The notes beneath the pieces are model-generated. The model searched no databases, had not been told where the DNA came from, and worked only from the letters and a program-made list of their open reading frames with translations. A program made the position numbers and the translations under genes. From Alphaproteobacteria bacterium HGW-Alphaproteobacteria-7 (GTDB lineage Bacteria > Pseudomonadota > Alphaproteobacteria > Sphingomonadales > Sphingomonadaceae), in NCBI GenBank assembly GCA_002842735.1, contig PHEB01000013.1, forward strand, positions 38,573 through 102,572: DNA of 64,000 nt, in the 5' to 3' direction. The first letter of the stretch is position 1; each line of letters opens with the position of its first letter. This document shows, one piece after another, positions 1 through 10,801 of this stretch.

Positions 1-355
1 CGGCGGGGGCGGTATCGGCCATGAAATCCATCTCGAAAATGGTCACGCCCTCCAGCGGTTCGACCGGTAACAGATCGATTCCCACCACCTCGGCACGCGG
101 CGCCTTGGCCCGCACCACCTGGCTCCACCCGCCCGGCGCAATCCCCAGATCGACCACCCGGGCCGCGCCTTTGAGCAGGTTGAAACGCTCGTCCAGCTCG
201 ATCAGCTTATACGCCGCACGGCTGCGATAACCTTCGGCCTTGGCCTGCCGCACGTAAGGATCATTGAGCTGGCGTTCGAGCCAGCGCACCTGCGATGCGG
301 TGCGGCCCTTGGCGGTCTTGACCCGCTTGGACGGGGTCTTGCTGGCGCGGGTCAT
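1..355 (-). CDS. rlmE: 23S rRNA (uridine-2'-O-)methyltransferase RlmE/FtsJ, N-terminal part (truncated by window edge)
   Basis: Reverse-strand reading from 355: MTRASKTPSKRVKTAKGRTASQVRWLERQLNDPYVRQAKAEGYRSRAAYKLIELDERFNLL...VVDLGIAPGGWSQVV, the FtsJ SAM-binding motif. Overlaps the ppx stop codon. Confidence 0.9.
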   Translation of the reverse strand, partial: MTRASKTPSKRVKTAKGRTASQVRWLERQLNDPYVRQAKAEGYRSRAAYKLIELDERFNLLKGAARVVDLGIAPGGWSQVVRAKAPRAEVVGIDLLPVEPLEGVTIFEMDFMADTAPA

Positions 356-1587
356 TGCGCGCTGCGACCAGAGCGTTGCTTGTGCAACTGGCGCAAGGTG
401 CGTTCGGACTGATGCTGCGAGGCCATGATGCTTCTGAGGATTCCTTCGCGGATGCCGCGATCGGCCACGCCCAGCCGCCGCGCGGGCCACAGGTCGAGGA
501 TTGCTTCAAGGATCGCGCAGCCTGCCACCACCAGATCGGCGCGGTCCTGCCCGATGCACGGCAGATTGCTGCGTTCATAAGGTGTCATCGCCGATAGCCG
601 CGCGCTGATATCGCGCATCGCGGGCGCAGGCACGATCAACCCGTCGACCGCCTTGCGATCATAGCTCGGTAGTTCAAGATAGAGGCTGGCGAGCGTCGTC
701 ACCGTGCCGCTGGTGCCCAGCAGGCGGATATCATCATGCCGGGCAGCCTGGGCAACGCGGGCGGCAAACGGCGCGAAGCTATCGGACACCATGCGCCGCA
801 TTGCATTAAAACGGGCAAGGCGAGCCTGCTCGCTGTCCTCACCACGGCCCACGGTGTCGGTCAGCGAAACGACGCCCCACGGCACGCTCTGCCAATCAAG
901 GATGCGCGGCACCCGGCTTGCTTCGGTGCTGCCCGGTTCCACCAGCACCAGTTCGGTCGAACCGCCGCCAATGTCGAAAATCACCGCCGGGCCATCGCCC
1001 GATTCGAGCAGGATGTGGCACCCCAGCACCGCCAGCCGCGCCTCTTCCTCGGCGCTGATGATGTCGAGCGCGATGCCGGTTTCACGCCGGACACGTTCGA
1101 TGAATTCACACCCGTTTTCCGCGCGGCGGCAGGCCTCGGTCGCCACCGACCGCGCGAGGCGGACGTTGCGACGTTGCAGTTTATCCGCGCAGATGCTGAG
1201 GGCCGACAGGGTGCGATCCATCGCCTTGTCCGACAATCGCCCGCTGGCCGCCAACCCTTCGCCCAGCTTTACCACGCGGCTGAAAGCGTCGATCACGGTG
1301 AAATCCCGGCCCGATGGGCGCGCGATCAGCAGGCGGCAATTATTGGTGCCAAGGTCCAGCGCGGCATAGGCTTCGCCGTGGGCGTTACCGCGCGCTGTGC
1401 CGATGGTGGAAAGGTCGGGCGCGGTGCGTGATTGGCGCGCTTCGCCGCTGCCCCGGCCATCACGGCCGGTCTTGCGGCAATCTTGCTGAGGGGGGCGTTT
1501 GTAGCGAAAATCAGCTACTTTCCCGGACTTGCCGCCCCGTTTAGTCCCAGCCTTCGAATTCCTGTCCGGCGGGAGAAATTCCGCCAT
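352..1587 (-). CDS. Ppx/GppA family exopolyphosphatase/guanosine pentaphosphatase
   Basis: AALDLGTNNCRLLIA, VIFDIGGGSTELVLV, LLGTSGTVTTLASL motifs of the Ppx/GppA ASKHA fold. True start may be internal. Confidence 0.9.
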   Translation of the reverse strand: MAEFLPPDRNSKAGTKRGGKSGKVADFRYKRPPQQDCRKTGRDGRGSGEARQSRTAPDLSTIGTARGNAHGEAYAALDLGTNNCRLLIARPSGRDFTVIDAFSRVVKLGEGLAASGRLSDKAMDRTLSALSICADKLQRRNVRLARSVATEACRRAENGCEFIERVRRETGIALDIISAEEEARLAVLGCHILLESGDGPAVIFDIGGGSTELVLVEPGSTEASRVPRILDWQSVPWGVVSLTDTVGRGEDSEQARLARFNAMRRMVSDSFAPFAARVAQAARHDDIRLLGTSGTVTTLASLYLELPSYDRKAVDGLIVPAPAMRDISARLSAMTPYERSNLPCIGQDRADLVVAGCAILEAILDLWPARRLGVADRGIREGILRSIMASQHQSERTLRQLHKQRSGRSAQ

Positions 1588-1759
1588 GATCGTGCAACTT
1601 TCATATCACTGCCCGCACGTTTCGGCGGGCAGCACTTGGGGCCAAGCTAACCCAAGCACTGCGCAAGAGCAAGCAACGCCGCGCTTGACCTTGCCGCCGC
1701 ACAAAACTAGGGAGCGCGCTCGCTGATGCCACCCGCAAGTTTGGGGGGCATGGCCTGTT

Positions 1760-1832
1760 GCCCCGTCGTCTAACGGCAAGACTACGGACTCTGACTCCGT
1801 CAATTGAGGTTCGAATCCTCACGGGGCATCCA
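1760..1832 (+). tRNA. tRNA-Gln (anticodon CTG)
   Basis: TGCCCCG/CGGGGCA acceptor stem, anticodon arm ACGGA-CTCTGAC-TCCGT, T-loop TTCGAAT, encoded CCA. Confidence 0.95.
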
Positions 1833-1870
1833 GCCGCACGGTATTGTGGTGCAGCCGCACCTTGCATCAA

Positions 1871-1886
1871 TGTTTCACGTGAAACA
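1871..1886. promoter_or_regulatory. parS-like ParB binding site
   Basis: Perfect 16-bp palindrome TGTTTCACGTGAAACA, identical to the canonical bacterial parS consensus. Confidence 0.85.
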
Positions 1887-1940
1887 CCCATCCCATCAAT
1901 CTGCTTGCGGGCCTAGGTGGCCCCTATTAGGGGTCTAACC

Positions 1941-2816
1941 ATGACCGACAAAGACCTGACTGACCGTAAATTCTATCGCGCCGGCGAAGAAACCCAATTT
2001 GCTGAAAGCGGCCCCGAACGCACTCCGCAAACCGCGCATCCGGCCTACACGCTGGCGTTTCGCGATACCGATTTCCTGCTGCGCGACGAATTGCGTCCGG
2101 TGCGTTTTCAGCTGGAATTGCTGAAGCCCGAAATGCTGCTCGATGAAGCGCGGGTGGGATCGACGCTGGTGATGTATGGTTCGGCGCGCATTCCCTCGCC
2201 CGCACAGGCCGAAGCCCGACTGGCCGAAGCCGCCGCCAGTGGCAGCGAATATGATCAGAAGGTCGCCGCGCGGCTGGCGGAAAAGGCGAAATATTACGAC
2301 GAAGCCTACAAGCTTGCCCGGCTAGTCAGCGAAAAGTCGATCATCGAGGATGGCAAACGCCAGTTCATCATCACCACCGGCGGCGGGCCTTCGATCATGG
2401 AGGCGGGCAATCGCGGGGCATCGGATGCGGGCAACGAATCGATCGGCCTGAACATCGTGCTGCCCCACGAACAGGCGCCCAATCCTTACGTCACGCCCTA
2501 TCTCAGCTTTCAGTTCCACTACTTCGCGCTGCGCAAAATGCATTTTCTGCTGCGTGCCCGCGCAGTGGCGGTGTTCCCCGGCGGGTTCGGGACGTTTGAT
2601 GAATTCTTCGAACTCGTCACCCTGATCCAGACCGGCAAGATGAAGCCGATCCCGATCATCCTGTTCGGCAAGGATTTCTGGACGCGGGTGATTGATTTCG
2701 AAGCGCTGGCCGAAGAAGGCACGATTTCAAAGAGCGATCTCGACCTGTTCACCTGGTGCGAAACCGCCGAGGAGGCATGGGCCTGCATCTGCGATTTCTA
2801 TGAGATCAAGGAATAG
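1941..2816 (+). CDS. LOG family (TIGR00730-type) Rossmann-fold protein
   Basis: FIITTGGGPSIMEAGNRGA and AVFPGGFGTFDEFFE motifs of the LOG/lysine-decarboxylase-like fold. Confidence 0.85.
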   Translation: MTDKDLTDRKFYRAGEETQFAESGPERTPQTAHPAYTLAFRDTDFLLRDELRPVRFQLELLKPEMLLDEARVGSTLVMYGSARIPSPAQAEARLAEAAASGSEYDQKVAARLAEKAKYYDEAYKLARLVSEKSIIEDGKRQFIITTGGGPSIMEAGNRGASDAGNESIGLNIVLPHEQAPNPYVTPYLSFQFHYFALRKMHFLLRARAVAVFPGGFGTFDEFFELVTLIQTGKMKPIPIILFGKDFWTRVIDFEALAEEGTISKSDLDLFTWCETAEEAWACICDFYEIKE

Positions 2817-2907
2817 GCCGCAGCCTGTGCGTCCTCGCGCAGGCGGGGTTCTCGGAAAGGGAAAGCGCCAAGGTGCCTGAGGCTCCCGCTTTCGCGGGAG
2901 CGCACGC

Positions 2908-3801
2908 TCAGAGACTTCGCACCGCCTGATGCCCCAGCGGGCCGTTGCCCGCGCCAAAGCCGGGGGCAACCTCGATCGCGCGGATCACGAATTGCCGCGC
3001 CAGCCGCACCGCGTGTTCCAATGGCTGACCGTGGCCGATCAGCGTCGCAATGGCGGATGACAGTGTGCAGCCGGTGCCGTGGGTGTGGCGCGTGTCGATC
3101 CGCGCGTGATCGAACTGCACCGCGCGCGCACCGTCCGTATCGGTAGCGGGGATATAGAGCACGTCGATAATCCGCGCGCCATCGCCCTGATCGGGCAGAT
3201 GCCCGCCCTTGGCCAGCACCGCCGCGCCGGTCGCCTCCGCCAGTTCCTCGGCCGCGGCGACCATGTCCGCGCCGGTGGTGATCGTGCGGCCCACCAGCGC
3301 GCTGAGTTCGGGCAGGTTGGGGGTGATCAGCGTTGCCAGCGGGAACAGCCGTTCGCGCATCGCCGCTACCGCATCGGGCGCGATCAACGCCGCGCCGCTG
3401 GTGGCGATCATCACCGGATCGAGAATGATCGGGAAACGCGCTGCCGCAGACCCGCCCGAACGCCGCGCATGGCCAAGCGCCGACCGCGCCTTGATCCCCG
3501 GCGTAGCGACCAGCGCGGCGGCGACCATGCGAATGATCTCGGAATCATGCAGCATCCCGATCTTGATCGCATCGACCCCGATATCCTCGGCGCAGGAGGC
3601 GATCTGTTGGAGCACGATCTCTGGCGAAAGCGGCGCGATGGCCTGCACCCCGACAGAGTTCTGCGCGGTGACTGCGGTGATCGCGGTCATCCCATAACCG
3701 CCAAGCATGGCGATGGTCTTGAGATCAGCCTGAATGCCTGCGCCGCCGGAGCTGTCGGAACCGGCGATGGCAAGGATGCGAGGGGGAGGAGTGGTGGTCA
3801 T
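2908..3801 (-). CDS. thiD: Hydroxymethylpyrimidine/phosphomethylpyrimidine kinase
   Basis: ILAIAGSDSSGGAGIQADLKTIAMLGGYGMTAITAVTAQNS; DPVMIATSG; HGTGCTLSSAIA. Confidence 0.95.
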   Translation of the reverse strand: MTTTPPPRILAIAGSDSSGGAGIQADLKTIAMLGGYGMTAITAVTAQNSVGVQAIAPLSPEIVLQQIASCAEDIGVDAIKIGMLHDSEIIRMVAAALVATPGIKARSALGHARRSGGSAAARFPIILDPVMIATSGAALIAPDAVAAMRERLFPLATLITPNLPELSALVGRTITTGADMVAAAEELAEATGAAVLAKGGHLPDQGDGARIIDVLYIPATDTDGARAVQFDHARIDTRHTHGTGCTLSSAIATLIGHGQPLEHAVRLARQFVIRAIEVAPGFGAGNGPLGHQAVRSL

Positions 3802-3928
3802 ATCGCCGTCATAGCAAGACCGGACGGCACACGGCACCGATTTCACCAGCGGCAAACAAAATGGCAGCTTTCAGGGATGCCGCGCGTTGTTGTGAACGGC
3901 CGGTTGTGGGTGGTTTTCTGCCATCTCT

Positions 3929-4010
3929 CGTCATCCCGGCGAAGGCCGGGACCCAGAGCGGCACGCGCTGCCCGATGAGGCTCTGGGCCCCGGCCTTCGC
4001 CGGGGTGACG
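3929..4010. repeat. Long inverted repeat (REP-like intergenic palindrome)
   Basis: CGTCATCCCGGCGAAGGCCGGGaCCCAGAGC ... GCTCTGGGcCCCGGCCTTCGCCGGGGTGACG arms. Confidence 0.8.
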
Positions 4011-4081
4011 GTGAGGGCGGGTTTCGGGATCATGTATCGCTGCCGCTAATGACCAAAAGTGGGCGGATTCCTGCCGACCGG

Positions 4082-4408
4082 CTATTCCGAGTGAAGTTCT
4101 ATCATCGTCCGGTGTTGCGACTTGAGAACGATCGCGATGCAAAGGCCGACGAAGATGGCACCTGACTCAAGCCAGCTATCGGTCTGTGATTTGGCCACCC
4201 AAAATGTGACAAGGGCCACCATAACAAGAGCGGCTTCCGAAGAAGCTTTCTGAATAATTCTACCACACCCCCGGCATTCAAAGGGTTTTCTTGTGCCAGA
4301 CAGACCCGCTTGCAGTGCGCTGATCTTGGTTCCGCATTGCGGGCATCGTCCCCGCCGTGGCATTCCAATGCGGGATTTATCGAAACTTTCCATGCCTGCT
4401 GATTGCAT
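4082..4408 (-). CDS. Small zinc-ribbon membrane protein, hypothetical
   Basis: CPQCGTKI...FECRGCGRII then two hydrophobic segments; no family recognised. Confidence 0.5.
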   Translation of the reverse strand: MQSAGMESFDKSRIGMPRRGRCPQCGTKISALQAGLSGTRKPFECRGCGRIIQKASSEAALVMVALVTFWVAKSQTDSWLESGAIFVGLCIAIVLKSQHRTMIELHSE

Positions 4409-4507
4409 GAGTTTCGTTTCAAAGCAATGTCCTGTTCGTCCGCTCCGGGGTCGTTTCCCGACCGGCAGCTTTTTTCCAAAGCCCTGCCAAATCGGACCCC
4501 GCTCCGG

Positions 4508-4732
4508 TCACCCCTTGTACTTCCGCTCGTTGCTCGGCGGGAACTTCGCGTGGAGTGCCTTCGCTCTCGTCGGCCTGTCCATCAGCTCGCCGCCGCAATT
4601 GGGGCAGCGGTCATCCAGGCTATCTGCACATTCGGCGCAGAAGGTGCATTCGAAGCTGCAGATGAACGCGCCGGGGGCGTCGGCGGCAAGCCCGGTTCCG
4701 CAGCGTTCGCAATCGGGGCGCATTTCGAGCAT
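4508..4732 (-). CDS. DUF1272-like small Cys-rich protein
   Basis: MLEMRPDCERCGTGLAADAPGAFICSFECTFCAECADSLDDRCPNCGGEL, dense CxxC pattern. Confidence 0.75.
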   Translation of the reverse strand: MLEMRPDCERCGTGLAADAPGAFICSFECTFCAECADSLDDRCPNCGGELMDRPTRAKALHAKFPPSNERKYKG

Positions 4733-4749
4733 TGTCAGTAACTCCCATC

Positions 4750-4841
4750 CCGTTCACCCTGAGCTTGTCGAAGGGCTGTATTTCCTTTTTGAGGTGCGGA
4801 AAGAAGAAAGTGCGATGCTTCGACAAGCTCAGCACGAACGG
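4750..4841. repeat. Dispersed REP-like inverted repeat, copy A
   Basis: CGTTCACCCTGAGCTTGTCGAAGGGC ... GCTTCGACAAGCTCAGCACGAACGG; shared with copies at 26.9 and 50.5 kb. Confidence 0.85.
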
Positions 4842-4850
4842 ATTTTTCTC

Positions 4851-6188
4851 CTAAACCGCCGCGTGCACGGCTTCGCAGATGGCGTCGACCACCTGTTCCA
4901 CCTCGGCGCGGTCATCGCCTTCGGCCATGACGCGGATGACGGGTTCGGTGCCTGAAGGGCGGATCACCAACCGGCCCCGGCCTGCCAGCTGCGCTTCGGC
5001 ATCGGCGATCACCGCCTTGACCCGCGCATCGTCCAGCGGCCTGCCGCCGTCAAAGCGCACGTTCTTGAGCAATTGCGGCACCGGATCGAACACGTGGAGC
5101 AGCTCGCTCGCCGGCCTGCCGGATCGCACCAGGCTCGCCAGCACCCGCAGCGCCGCCACGGTGCCATCGCCGGTGGTGGCGTGATCGAGCAGGATCATGT
5201 GGCCCGATTGTTCCCCGCCAACATTGAACCCGCCCGCCTTCATCGCTTCGAGCACATAGCGATCGCCCACCTTGGTGCGGGCCAGCGTCAACCCGCGCCC
5301 CGCCAGATAGCGTTCGAGGCCGAGGTTGCTCATCACTGTCGCCACAATCCCGCCGCCGGTGAGCGCGCCCTTGTCGTGCATCCGGGTGGCGATCAGCGCC
5401 ATGATCTGATCGCCATCGACCGCGCGGCCCTTTTCATCGACCACGATCAGCCGGTCGGCATCGCCGTCCAGCGCGATCCCGATATCCGCGTGTTCCTCGA
5501 CCACCCTGGCCTGCAATGCAGCAATCGCGGTCGACCCCACACCATCGTTGATGTTGGTGCCATTGGGACTGACCCCCAGCGTCACCACGTCCGCGCCCAG
5601 TTCCCAGATCGCCGACGGGGCGACCTGATAGGCCGCGCCGTGCGCACAATCGACCACCACCTTGAGGCCATCGAAGCGGATTTCTGACGCGACCGATTGC
5701 TTGACCGCGTGGATATAACGCCCGCGTGCATCATCAATCCGCCGCGCGCGGCCAATGCCTTCGGCGGGAGCGAGTTTGACTTCGCCCTGCATCAGCCGCT
5801 CGATCTCGGCCTCGGCCTCGTCGGACAGTTTAAAGCCATCGGGGCCGAACAGCTTGATCCCGTTATCGGCAAACAGGTTGTGGCTGGCAGAGATCATCAC
5901 GCCCAGATCGGCGCGCATTTCGCGGGTGAGCAGCGCAATCGCGGGGGTGGGCAGCGGCCCGGTCATGATCACGTCCATCCCGACACTGGTGAACCCCGCG
6001 ACCAGCGCGCTTTCCATCATGTAGCCCGACAGGCGCGTGTCCTTGCCGATCACCACGCGGTGCCGGTGCCCGCCGCGCACGAAATAGGTGCCCGCCGCCT
6101 GGCCCACCCGCATCGCGGTGGCAGCGGTCATCACGCCGGCATTGGTGCGGCCCCTGATTCCGTCGGTTCCGAACAGTTTGCGTGTCAT
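4851..6188 (-). CDS. glmM: Phosphoglucosamine mutase
   Basis: [35 protein letters not shown]; catalytic-Ser loop; [28 protein letters not shown]. Confidence 0.97.
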   Translation of the reverse strand: MTRKLFGTDGIRGRTNAGVMTAATAMRVGQAAGTYFVRGGHRHRVVIGKDTRLSGYMMESALVAGFTSVGMDVIMTGPLPTPAIALLTREMRADLGVMISASHNLFADNGIKLFGPDGFKLSDEAEAEIERLMQGEVKLAPAEGIGRARRIDDARGRYIHAVKQSVASEIRFDGLKVVVDCAHGAAYQVAPSAIWELGADVVTLGVSPNGTNINDGVGSTAIAALQARVVEEHADIGIALDGDADRLIVVDEKGRAVDGDQIMALIATRMHDKGALTGGGIVATVMSNLGLERYLAGRGLTLARTKVGDRYVLEAMKAGGFNVGGEQSGHMILLDHATTGDGTVAALRVLASLVRSGRPASELLHVFDPVPQLLKNVRFDGGRPLDDARVKAVIADAEAQLAGRGRLVIRPSGTEPVIRVMAEGDDRAEVEQVVDAICEAVHAAV

Positions 6189-6214
6189 GAATTTGCCTAC
6201 TCCGCCCCACTGAC

Positions 6215-7600
6215 ATGCCCATTGTCATGATTGTATCGCGCTTCTGGCGCGGTTATCGCCCACGGTCTAGACCCAAGAGCGAAGGGCGAGCCGCCCAGAC
6301 AAAGGATACGAGATTGCTGGAGAGTGAAAACAACGGTTCCGGCGCGGGGGGCAAGTTCGCGCTGGTATCGATCCGTCTGCCGGTGGCGCTGACCTTTGCC
6401 GCGCTGATTGCGGGTCTGGTGGCGGGGATTGCCGGAGCGGCGCTGGATGTGCCGCAGGCGGTGCAGGACTTTGCCGCGCTGGTCGGCGGGCTGTGGCTGC
6501 GCGCGCTTCAGATGACGATCATTCCGCTGGTTGCGGCGCTGCTGGTGCTGGGGCTGGTGCAGATGATCATGGCCGCGCGGGTCGGCACGGCGGCGCGGCG
6601 GATGCTGCTGATCATGATCGGGGTGCAATTGGCGGGCGGCGCGTTCGCGTCGGTTGCGATGCCGGCCCTGCTCAGGGCGTTTCCGGTGCCGCAGGGGGCA
6701 AGCGCGCTTCTGGCGCAGACCCCGGACAATGTCGGCGCGGTGCCGGGCGTGTTCGATTTTGCCGCCTCGCTGGTGTCACCCAACATCATCGCCGCCGCAG
6801 CCGAAACCGCGATGCTGCCGCTGACGCTGTTCTTCGTGATGTTTGCCGTGGCGATCACCCGCCTGCCCGCCGATCAGGGCGACCGGCTGCTGGGGTTCTT
6901 CCACGCGCTCGGCAATGTCATGCTGCTGATTATCGGCTGGGTGCTGGCGATTGCGCCGATCGGGGTGTTCGCGCTGGCGTTCGGGGTGGGCGTGAAGAGC
7001 GGCAGCGGGGCGTTTGCGACGCTGGGGCATTATGTGCTGACGGTGACGTTGATGGGCACCTTCATTCTGGCGCTGGCCTATGCGATTGCGATTGGGCTGG
7101 GGCGGACAGGCGCGCGCTTTGCCAGTGCGGTGCTGCCTGCGCAGGCGGTGGCGCTGTCCACGCAAAGCTCGCTCGCCAGCCTGCCTGCGATGCTGGATAG
7201 CGCCGGGCGGCTGGGGCTGCGGGCTTCCACAGCCGAATTCGTGCTGCCGCTGTCGGTGGTGATATTCCGCGCAACCAGTGCGGCGATGAACCTTGCGGTG
7301 GTCTATTACATCGCCGCGCTTGCGGGGATCGAGGTGCCGTGGGCGATTGCGATTGCCGGGGTGCTGATCGCCAGCGTGATCAGCCTTTCCGCGGTCAGCC
7401 TGCCCGGTTCGATCAGCTTTGTCGTGTCAATCGGGCCGATTGCCCTGGCCATGGGCGTGCCGGTGGAACCGCTGGCATTGCTGGTGGCGGTAGAGATGCT
7501 GCCTGACTTGATGCGCACGCTGGGCAATGTCACCATGAACGTGGCAGTGACCAGCGCGGTTGACCGCAGCGTGCGCACGCCTGAAACGCCTGCGACTTGA
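6215..7600 (+). CDS. Dicarboxylate/amino acid:cation symporter (DAACS family)
   Basis: Multi-[37 protein letters not shown]. Annotated start uncertain; probably starts later. Confidence 0.85.
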   Translation: MPIVMIVSRFWRGYRPRSRPKSEGRAAQTKDTRLLESENNGSGAGGKFALVSIRLPVALTFAALIAGLVAGIAGAALDVPQAVQDFAALVGGLWLRALQMTIIPLVAALLVLGLVQMIMAARVGTAARRMLLIMIGVQLAGGAFASVAMPALLRAFPVPQGASALLAQTPDNVGAVPGVFDFAASLVSPNIIAAAAETAMLPLTLFFVMFAVAITRLPADQGDRLLGFFHALGNVMLLIIGWVLAIAPIGVFALAFGVGVKSGSGAFATLGHYVLTVTLMGTFILALAYAIAIGLGRTGARFASAVLPAQAVALSTQSSLASLPAMLDSAGRLGLRASTAEFVLPLSVVIFRATSAAMNLAVVYYIAALAGIEVPWAIAIAGVLIASVISLSAVSLPGSISFVVSIGPIALAMGVPVEPLALLVAVEMLPDLMRTLGNVTMNVAVTSAVDRSVRTPETPAT

Positions 7601-7672
7601 AGCTGGAACACTTCGACCACATCTGCGTTAATGCAACCATCCGATTCACCCAACCTGCTTCTGGAGGACACC

Positions 7673-8281
7673 ATGGCTTTCGCACTTTCCCCGCTTCCCT
7701 ATCCCGATACCGCGCTGGCACCGGCGATTTCGGCTGAGACGCTGTCGTTTCACCACGGCAAGCATCATCAGGCCTATGTCGACAAGACGAACGCCGCGAT
7801 CGAAGGCACGCCGCACGCCGATGCCTCGCTCGAAGCGATCATCGCGGCTTCGCGCGGCAGCAATCAGGGCCTGTTCAACAATGCAGCGCAGTCATGGAAC
7901 CACGCGTTCTACTGGCATTCGATGGCCCCGGCGACCACCGCACCTTCGGCTGACCTCGCCGCCAAAATCGATGCGGCGTTCGGATCGGTCGATGCGTTGA
8001 AACAGCAATTGAAGGATCGCGGGCTTGGCCACTTTGCCAGCGGCTGGGTGTGGCTGGCGGAAAAGGACGGCAAGCTCAGCATCGAGGAAACCCACGATGC
8101 CGACACGCTGGCCGACAGCGGCTTTAACCCGCTGCTGGTGCTCGACGTGTGGGAACACGCCTATTACCTCGATCACCAGAACAAGCGTCCGGCCTATCTC
8201 GATGCGGTGGTTGAAACCAAGCTCAACTGGGCCTTCGCCAGCGAAAACCTCGCGCGCGGTCAGGTGTGGACTTACGCCTGA
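7673..8281 (+). CDS. sodB: Superoxide dismutase (Fe/Mn)
   Basis: FALSPLPYPDTALAPAISAETLSFHHGKHHQAYVDKTN; AQSWNHAFYW; LLVLDVWEHAYYLDHQNKRPAYL. Confidence 0.96.
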   Translation: MAFALSPLPYPDTALAPAISAETLSFHHGKHHQAYVDKTNAAIEGTPHADASLEAIIAASRGSNQGLFNNAAQSWNHAFYWHSMAPATTAPSADLAAKIDAAFGSVDALKQQLKDRGLGHFASGWVWLAEKDGKLSIEETHDADTLADSGFNPLLVLDVWEHAYYLDHQNKRPAYLDAVVETKLNWAFASENLARGQVWTYA

Positions 8282-8301
8282 TATTGATCGCAAGTCGATT
8301 G

Positions 8302-8338
8302 GAAGGCCCGCCTGCAGCGATGCGGCGGGCCTTTTGTT
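8302..8338 (+). terminator. Rho-independent terminator after sodB
   Basis: AAGGCCCGCctgcagcgatGCGGCGGGCCTTTTGTTT hairpin plus T-tract. Confidence 0.8.
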
Positions 8339-8347
8339 TGGGGCCTG

Positions 8348-9508
8348 TCAGGCAAGCGCGCGCGCATAGACCGCATATTCGCGGTTGATCTTGCTCTGGA
8401 TCGTATCGGCGATGGCGATCATTCCCTGATTGTCGTCAAGGATCCAGCCGATCTCGCCGCGGGTCGATTGAAACGTGGTGTTTGCCTCAGCGCGGATCGC
8501 CTCGATCATCATGAAGGCAAGCTGGCTGGCAAGGCGGCTGTTGTGCAGTTCCTTGAGCACGCCCATCAACGGCACCCGCATACCCGCGCCCTTGGGGTGC
8601 CTCAGCCAGCGCAGCAGATGGATCCAGCCAAACGGGAACAGCTTCCCGCCGATTTTCGTCAGCGCATCATTCACATCGGGGAAGGTCAGCATGAACGCCA
8701 CCGGGCGGCCATCAAGTTCGGCGATCATGTTCAGTTCTTCGTGGATGATCGGGCGTAGCTTTTTACCGGCATAGGCGACTTCTGCCGGGGTGAAGGGGAC
8801 AAACCCCCAATTGTGCGACCACGCATCATTGAGGATCATCAGCACGGTGGCGACTTCCTCGTCCCAGCGGCTTTTGTCGACCCGGCGGACATTGATGCGC
8901 GCGTTCTTGTGCCCCGATTGCACAATCCGCCGGATCAAGGGGGGGGAATCGCGGGTGATATCGAGATCATAGGTATAAAGCGTCTTCTCGCGGGCATAAC
9001 CCGCCGCCTCGATCCAGCCTGCGTAATGCGCCGGGTGGTGCCCCATCATGATCATCGGCGGGTGATCCTGACCACTGATCAACAGGCCCGGTTCTTCCCA
9101 GACCGACAGCGAGATCGGGCCGAGCACGCGGCGCATCCCTTCACCCACCAGCCATGCCTCTGCCGCGGCCAGCAGCGCGCGCGCCGTATCTTCGTCCTCC
9201 GCATCGAAATAGCCGAAAAACCCGGTGCCAGGGCCAAACCCCTGTTCGGCAGGCATGGCGAGCGCGAGTTCATCAATATGTGCCGAAATCCGCCCGACCG
9301 GCTGGCCGCCGCGCCGCGCGATGAACAATTGCACGCGCGCATGGCCGAAAAACGGGTTCTTGTCAGGATCGATCAGTTCAAGCTGTTCAGAACGGATTTG
9401 CGGCACGAAATGTTCCAGCCGCGCGGAAAAGGCCCGGCCCAGATCGACAAAATCGGCGCGCCCGCGCTTGCCGGATACCGGCTCGATGCTTATTTCTTCC
9501 CTGCGCAT
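8348..9508 (-). CDS. GNAT-like N-acetyltransferase family protein, uncharacterised
   Basis: GNAT-like stretches (QLFIARRGGQPVGRISA; NMIAELDGRPVAFMLTFPD); conserved alphaproteobacterial family by recollection. Confidence 0.6.
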   Translation of the reverse strand: MRREEISIEPVSGKRGRADFVDLGRAFSARLEHFVPQIRSEQLELIDPDKNPFFGHARVQLFIARRGGQPVGRISAHIDELALAMPAEQGFGPGTGFFGYFDAEDEDTARALLAAAEAWLVGEGMRRVLGPISLSVWEEPGLLISGQDHPPMIMMGHHPAHYAGWIEAAGYAREKTLYTYDLDITRDSPPLIRRIVQSGHKNARINVRRVDKSRWDEEVATVLMILNDAWSHNWGFVPFTPAEVAYAGKKLRPIIHEELNMIAELDGRPVAFMLTFPDVNDALTKIGGKLFPFGWIHLLRWLRHPKGAGMRVPLMGVLKELHNSRLASQLAFMMIEAIRAEANTTFQSTRGEIGWILDDNQGMIAIADTIQSKINREYAVYARALA

Positions 9509-9680
9509 TGCTGCATCCGTCACACCGCAGTTCCCATGGTTGTTTTTGATCAATGCGTCTGTGTCGCGCCTGCGTGATTGACGCAAGCCTATCGATCACT
9601 CTTACCGATAACCCTCGTTTGGCTTACCCCCGGAATTGGAGTAGGACGAACGTTAGATTTTTGCAGAAAATGGCCCGTAA

Positions 9681-10778
9681 ATGACTGTGCACCAGACGAT
9701 TGATCCTACCCGCCCCGATGCGCTTTCGCACCCGCGTGCGACCCGCAGCCAATTCATGGCTGAGGATGACAAGGCGATGCTGCGCGCCGCGCGCGACCTG
9801 ACCAAGGGGTTGGGGGAGGCAAAACCGGCGATTTATTGGAGCGATATGCTGTTTTTTGCAGGCATTGGTTATGCCGCGGTTGCGGCGGCGATCATCAGTT
9901 CCAGCCTTGGCGTCAAAATTGCGTTGGGGCTGGTGGCGGCGTTGGCGCTCTACCGCGCGCTGCTGTTCATTCACGAACTCACCCATATCCACCGCGATGC
10001 ACTGCCGGGCTTCCGCCTTACGTGGAACCTGCTGGTCGGCATCCCGCTGCTGACGCCAAGCTTCATGTATGAAGGCGTGCACACCATCCACCACAAACGC
10101 ACGCAATATGGCACCATCGAAGACCCCGAATATCTGCCGCTGGCGTTGATGAAACCGTGGAGCCTGCCACTATTTGTGCTGGTGGCGCTGCTTGCGCCGG
10201 TTGCGCTGCTGGTGCGGTTTGCAGTGCTGGTGCCGCTGGGCGCGGTGATCCCGGCAGTGCGGCGCTTTACCTGGCAGCGCTTTTCCTCGCTGTCGATCAA
10301 CCCCGATTTCCGCCGCAGGCCGCCCGAAGGCGATTTTGCCCGGCTTGTGCGCTGGCAGGAATTCGGCGCATTTATCTGGGCCTATGCGCTGATCGCCAGC
10401 GTCTTCGTGGTCGGCTGGCAGCCGCTTGCCATCGCGTTTGCGGTGCTATCGCTGACCGCAGTGCTCAACCAGTTGCGCACGCTGGTCGCGCATCTGTGGG
10501 AGAACGAGGGTGAACCGATGACAGTGACCGCGCAGTTCCTCGATTCGGTCAATGTGCCGCCGCCGGGGATCGCGGCTGAGCTGTGGGCGCCGGTGGGCCT
10601 GCGCTATCACGCGCTGCATCACCTGATGCCGTCGATGCCCTATCATGACCTGCCCGAAGCGCATCGGCGGCTCGCGCGTGAATTGGGCACCGGATCGACT
10701 TATGAAGGCGCAAACCATCCGGGGATGCTGGTGCTGGTGGCGCGGATTGCGCGCAGCACGATGGGGCGGCGGGGCTGA
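9681..10778 (+). CDS. Membrane fatty acid desaturase family protein
   Basis: Histidine boxes HELTHIHRD, HTIHHK, HALHHLMP between TM segments. Confidence 0.85.
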   Translation: MTVHQTIDPTRPDALSHPRATRSQFMAEDDKAMLRAARDLTKGLGEAKPAIYWSDMLFFAGIGYAAVAAAIISSSLGVKIALGLVAALALYRALLFIHELTHIHRDALPGFRLTWNLLVGIPLLTPSFMYEGVHTIHHKRTQYGTIEDPEYLPLALMKPWSLPLFVLVALLAPVALLVRFAVLVPLGAVIPAVRRFTWQRFSSLSINPDFRRRPPEGDFARLVRWQEFGAFIWAYALIASVFVVGWQPLAIAFAVLSLTAVLNQLRTLVAHLWENEGEPMTVTAQFLDSVNVPPPGIAAELWAPVGLRYHALHHLMPSMPYHDLPEAHRRLARELGTGSTYEGANHPGMLVLVARIARSTMGRRG

Positions 10779-10801
10779 GATCGGCTGCGGCTCGCCTGAG
10801 C

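Noticed and set aside
2880-2902. GCTCCCGCTTTCGCGGGAGC hairpin as a terminator
   Set aside because: Good stem but no T-tract on either strand; could be a repeat, function not supportable.
4750-4841. Transposon or IS terminal inverted repeats
   Set aside because: No transposase between the arms (about 45 nt); fits a REP-type element instead.
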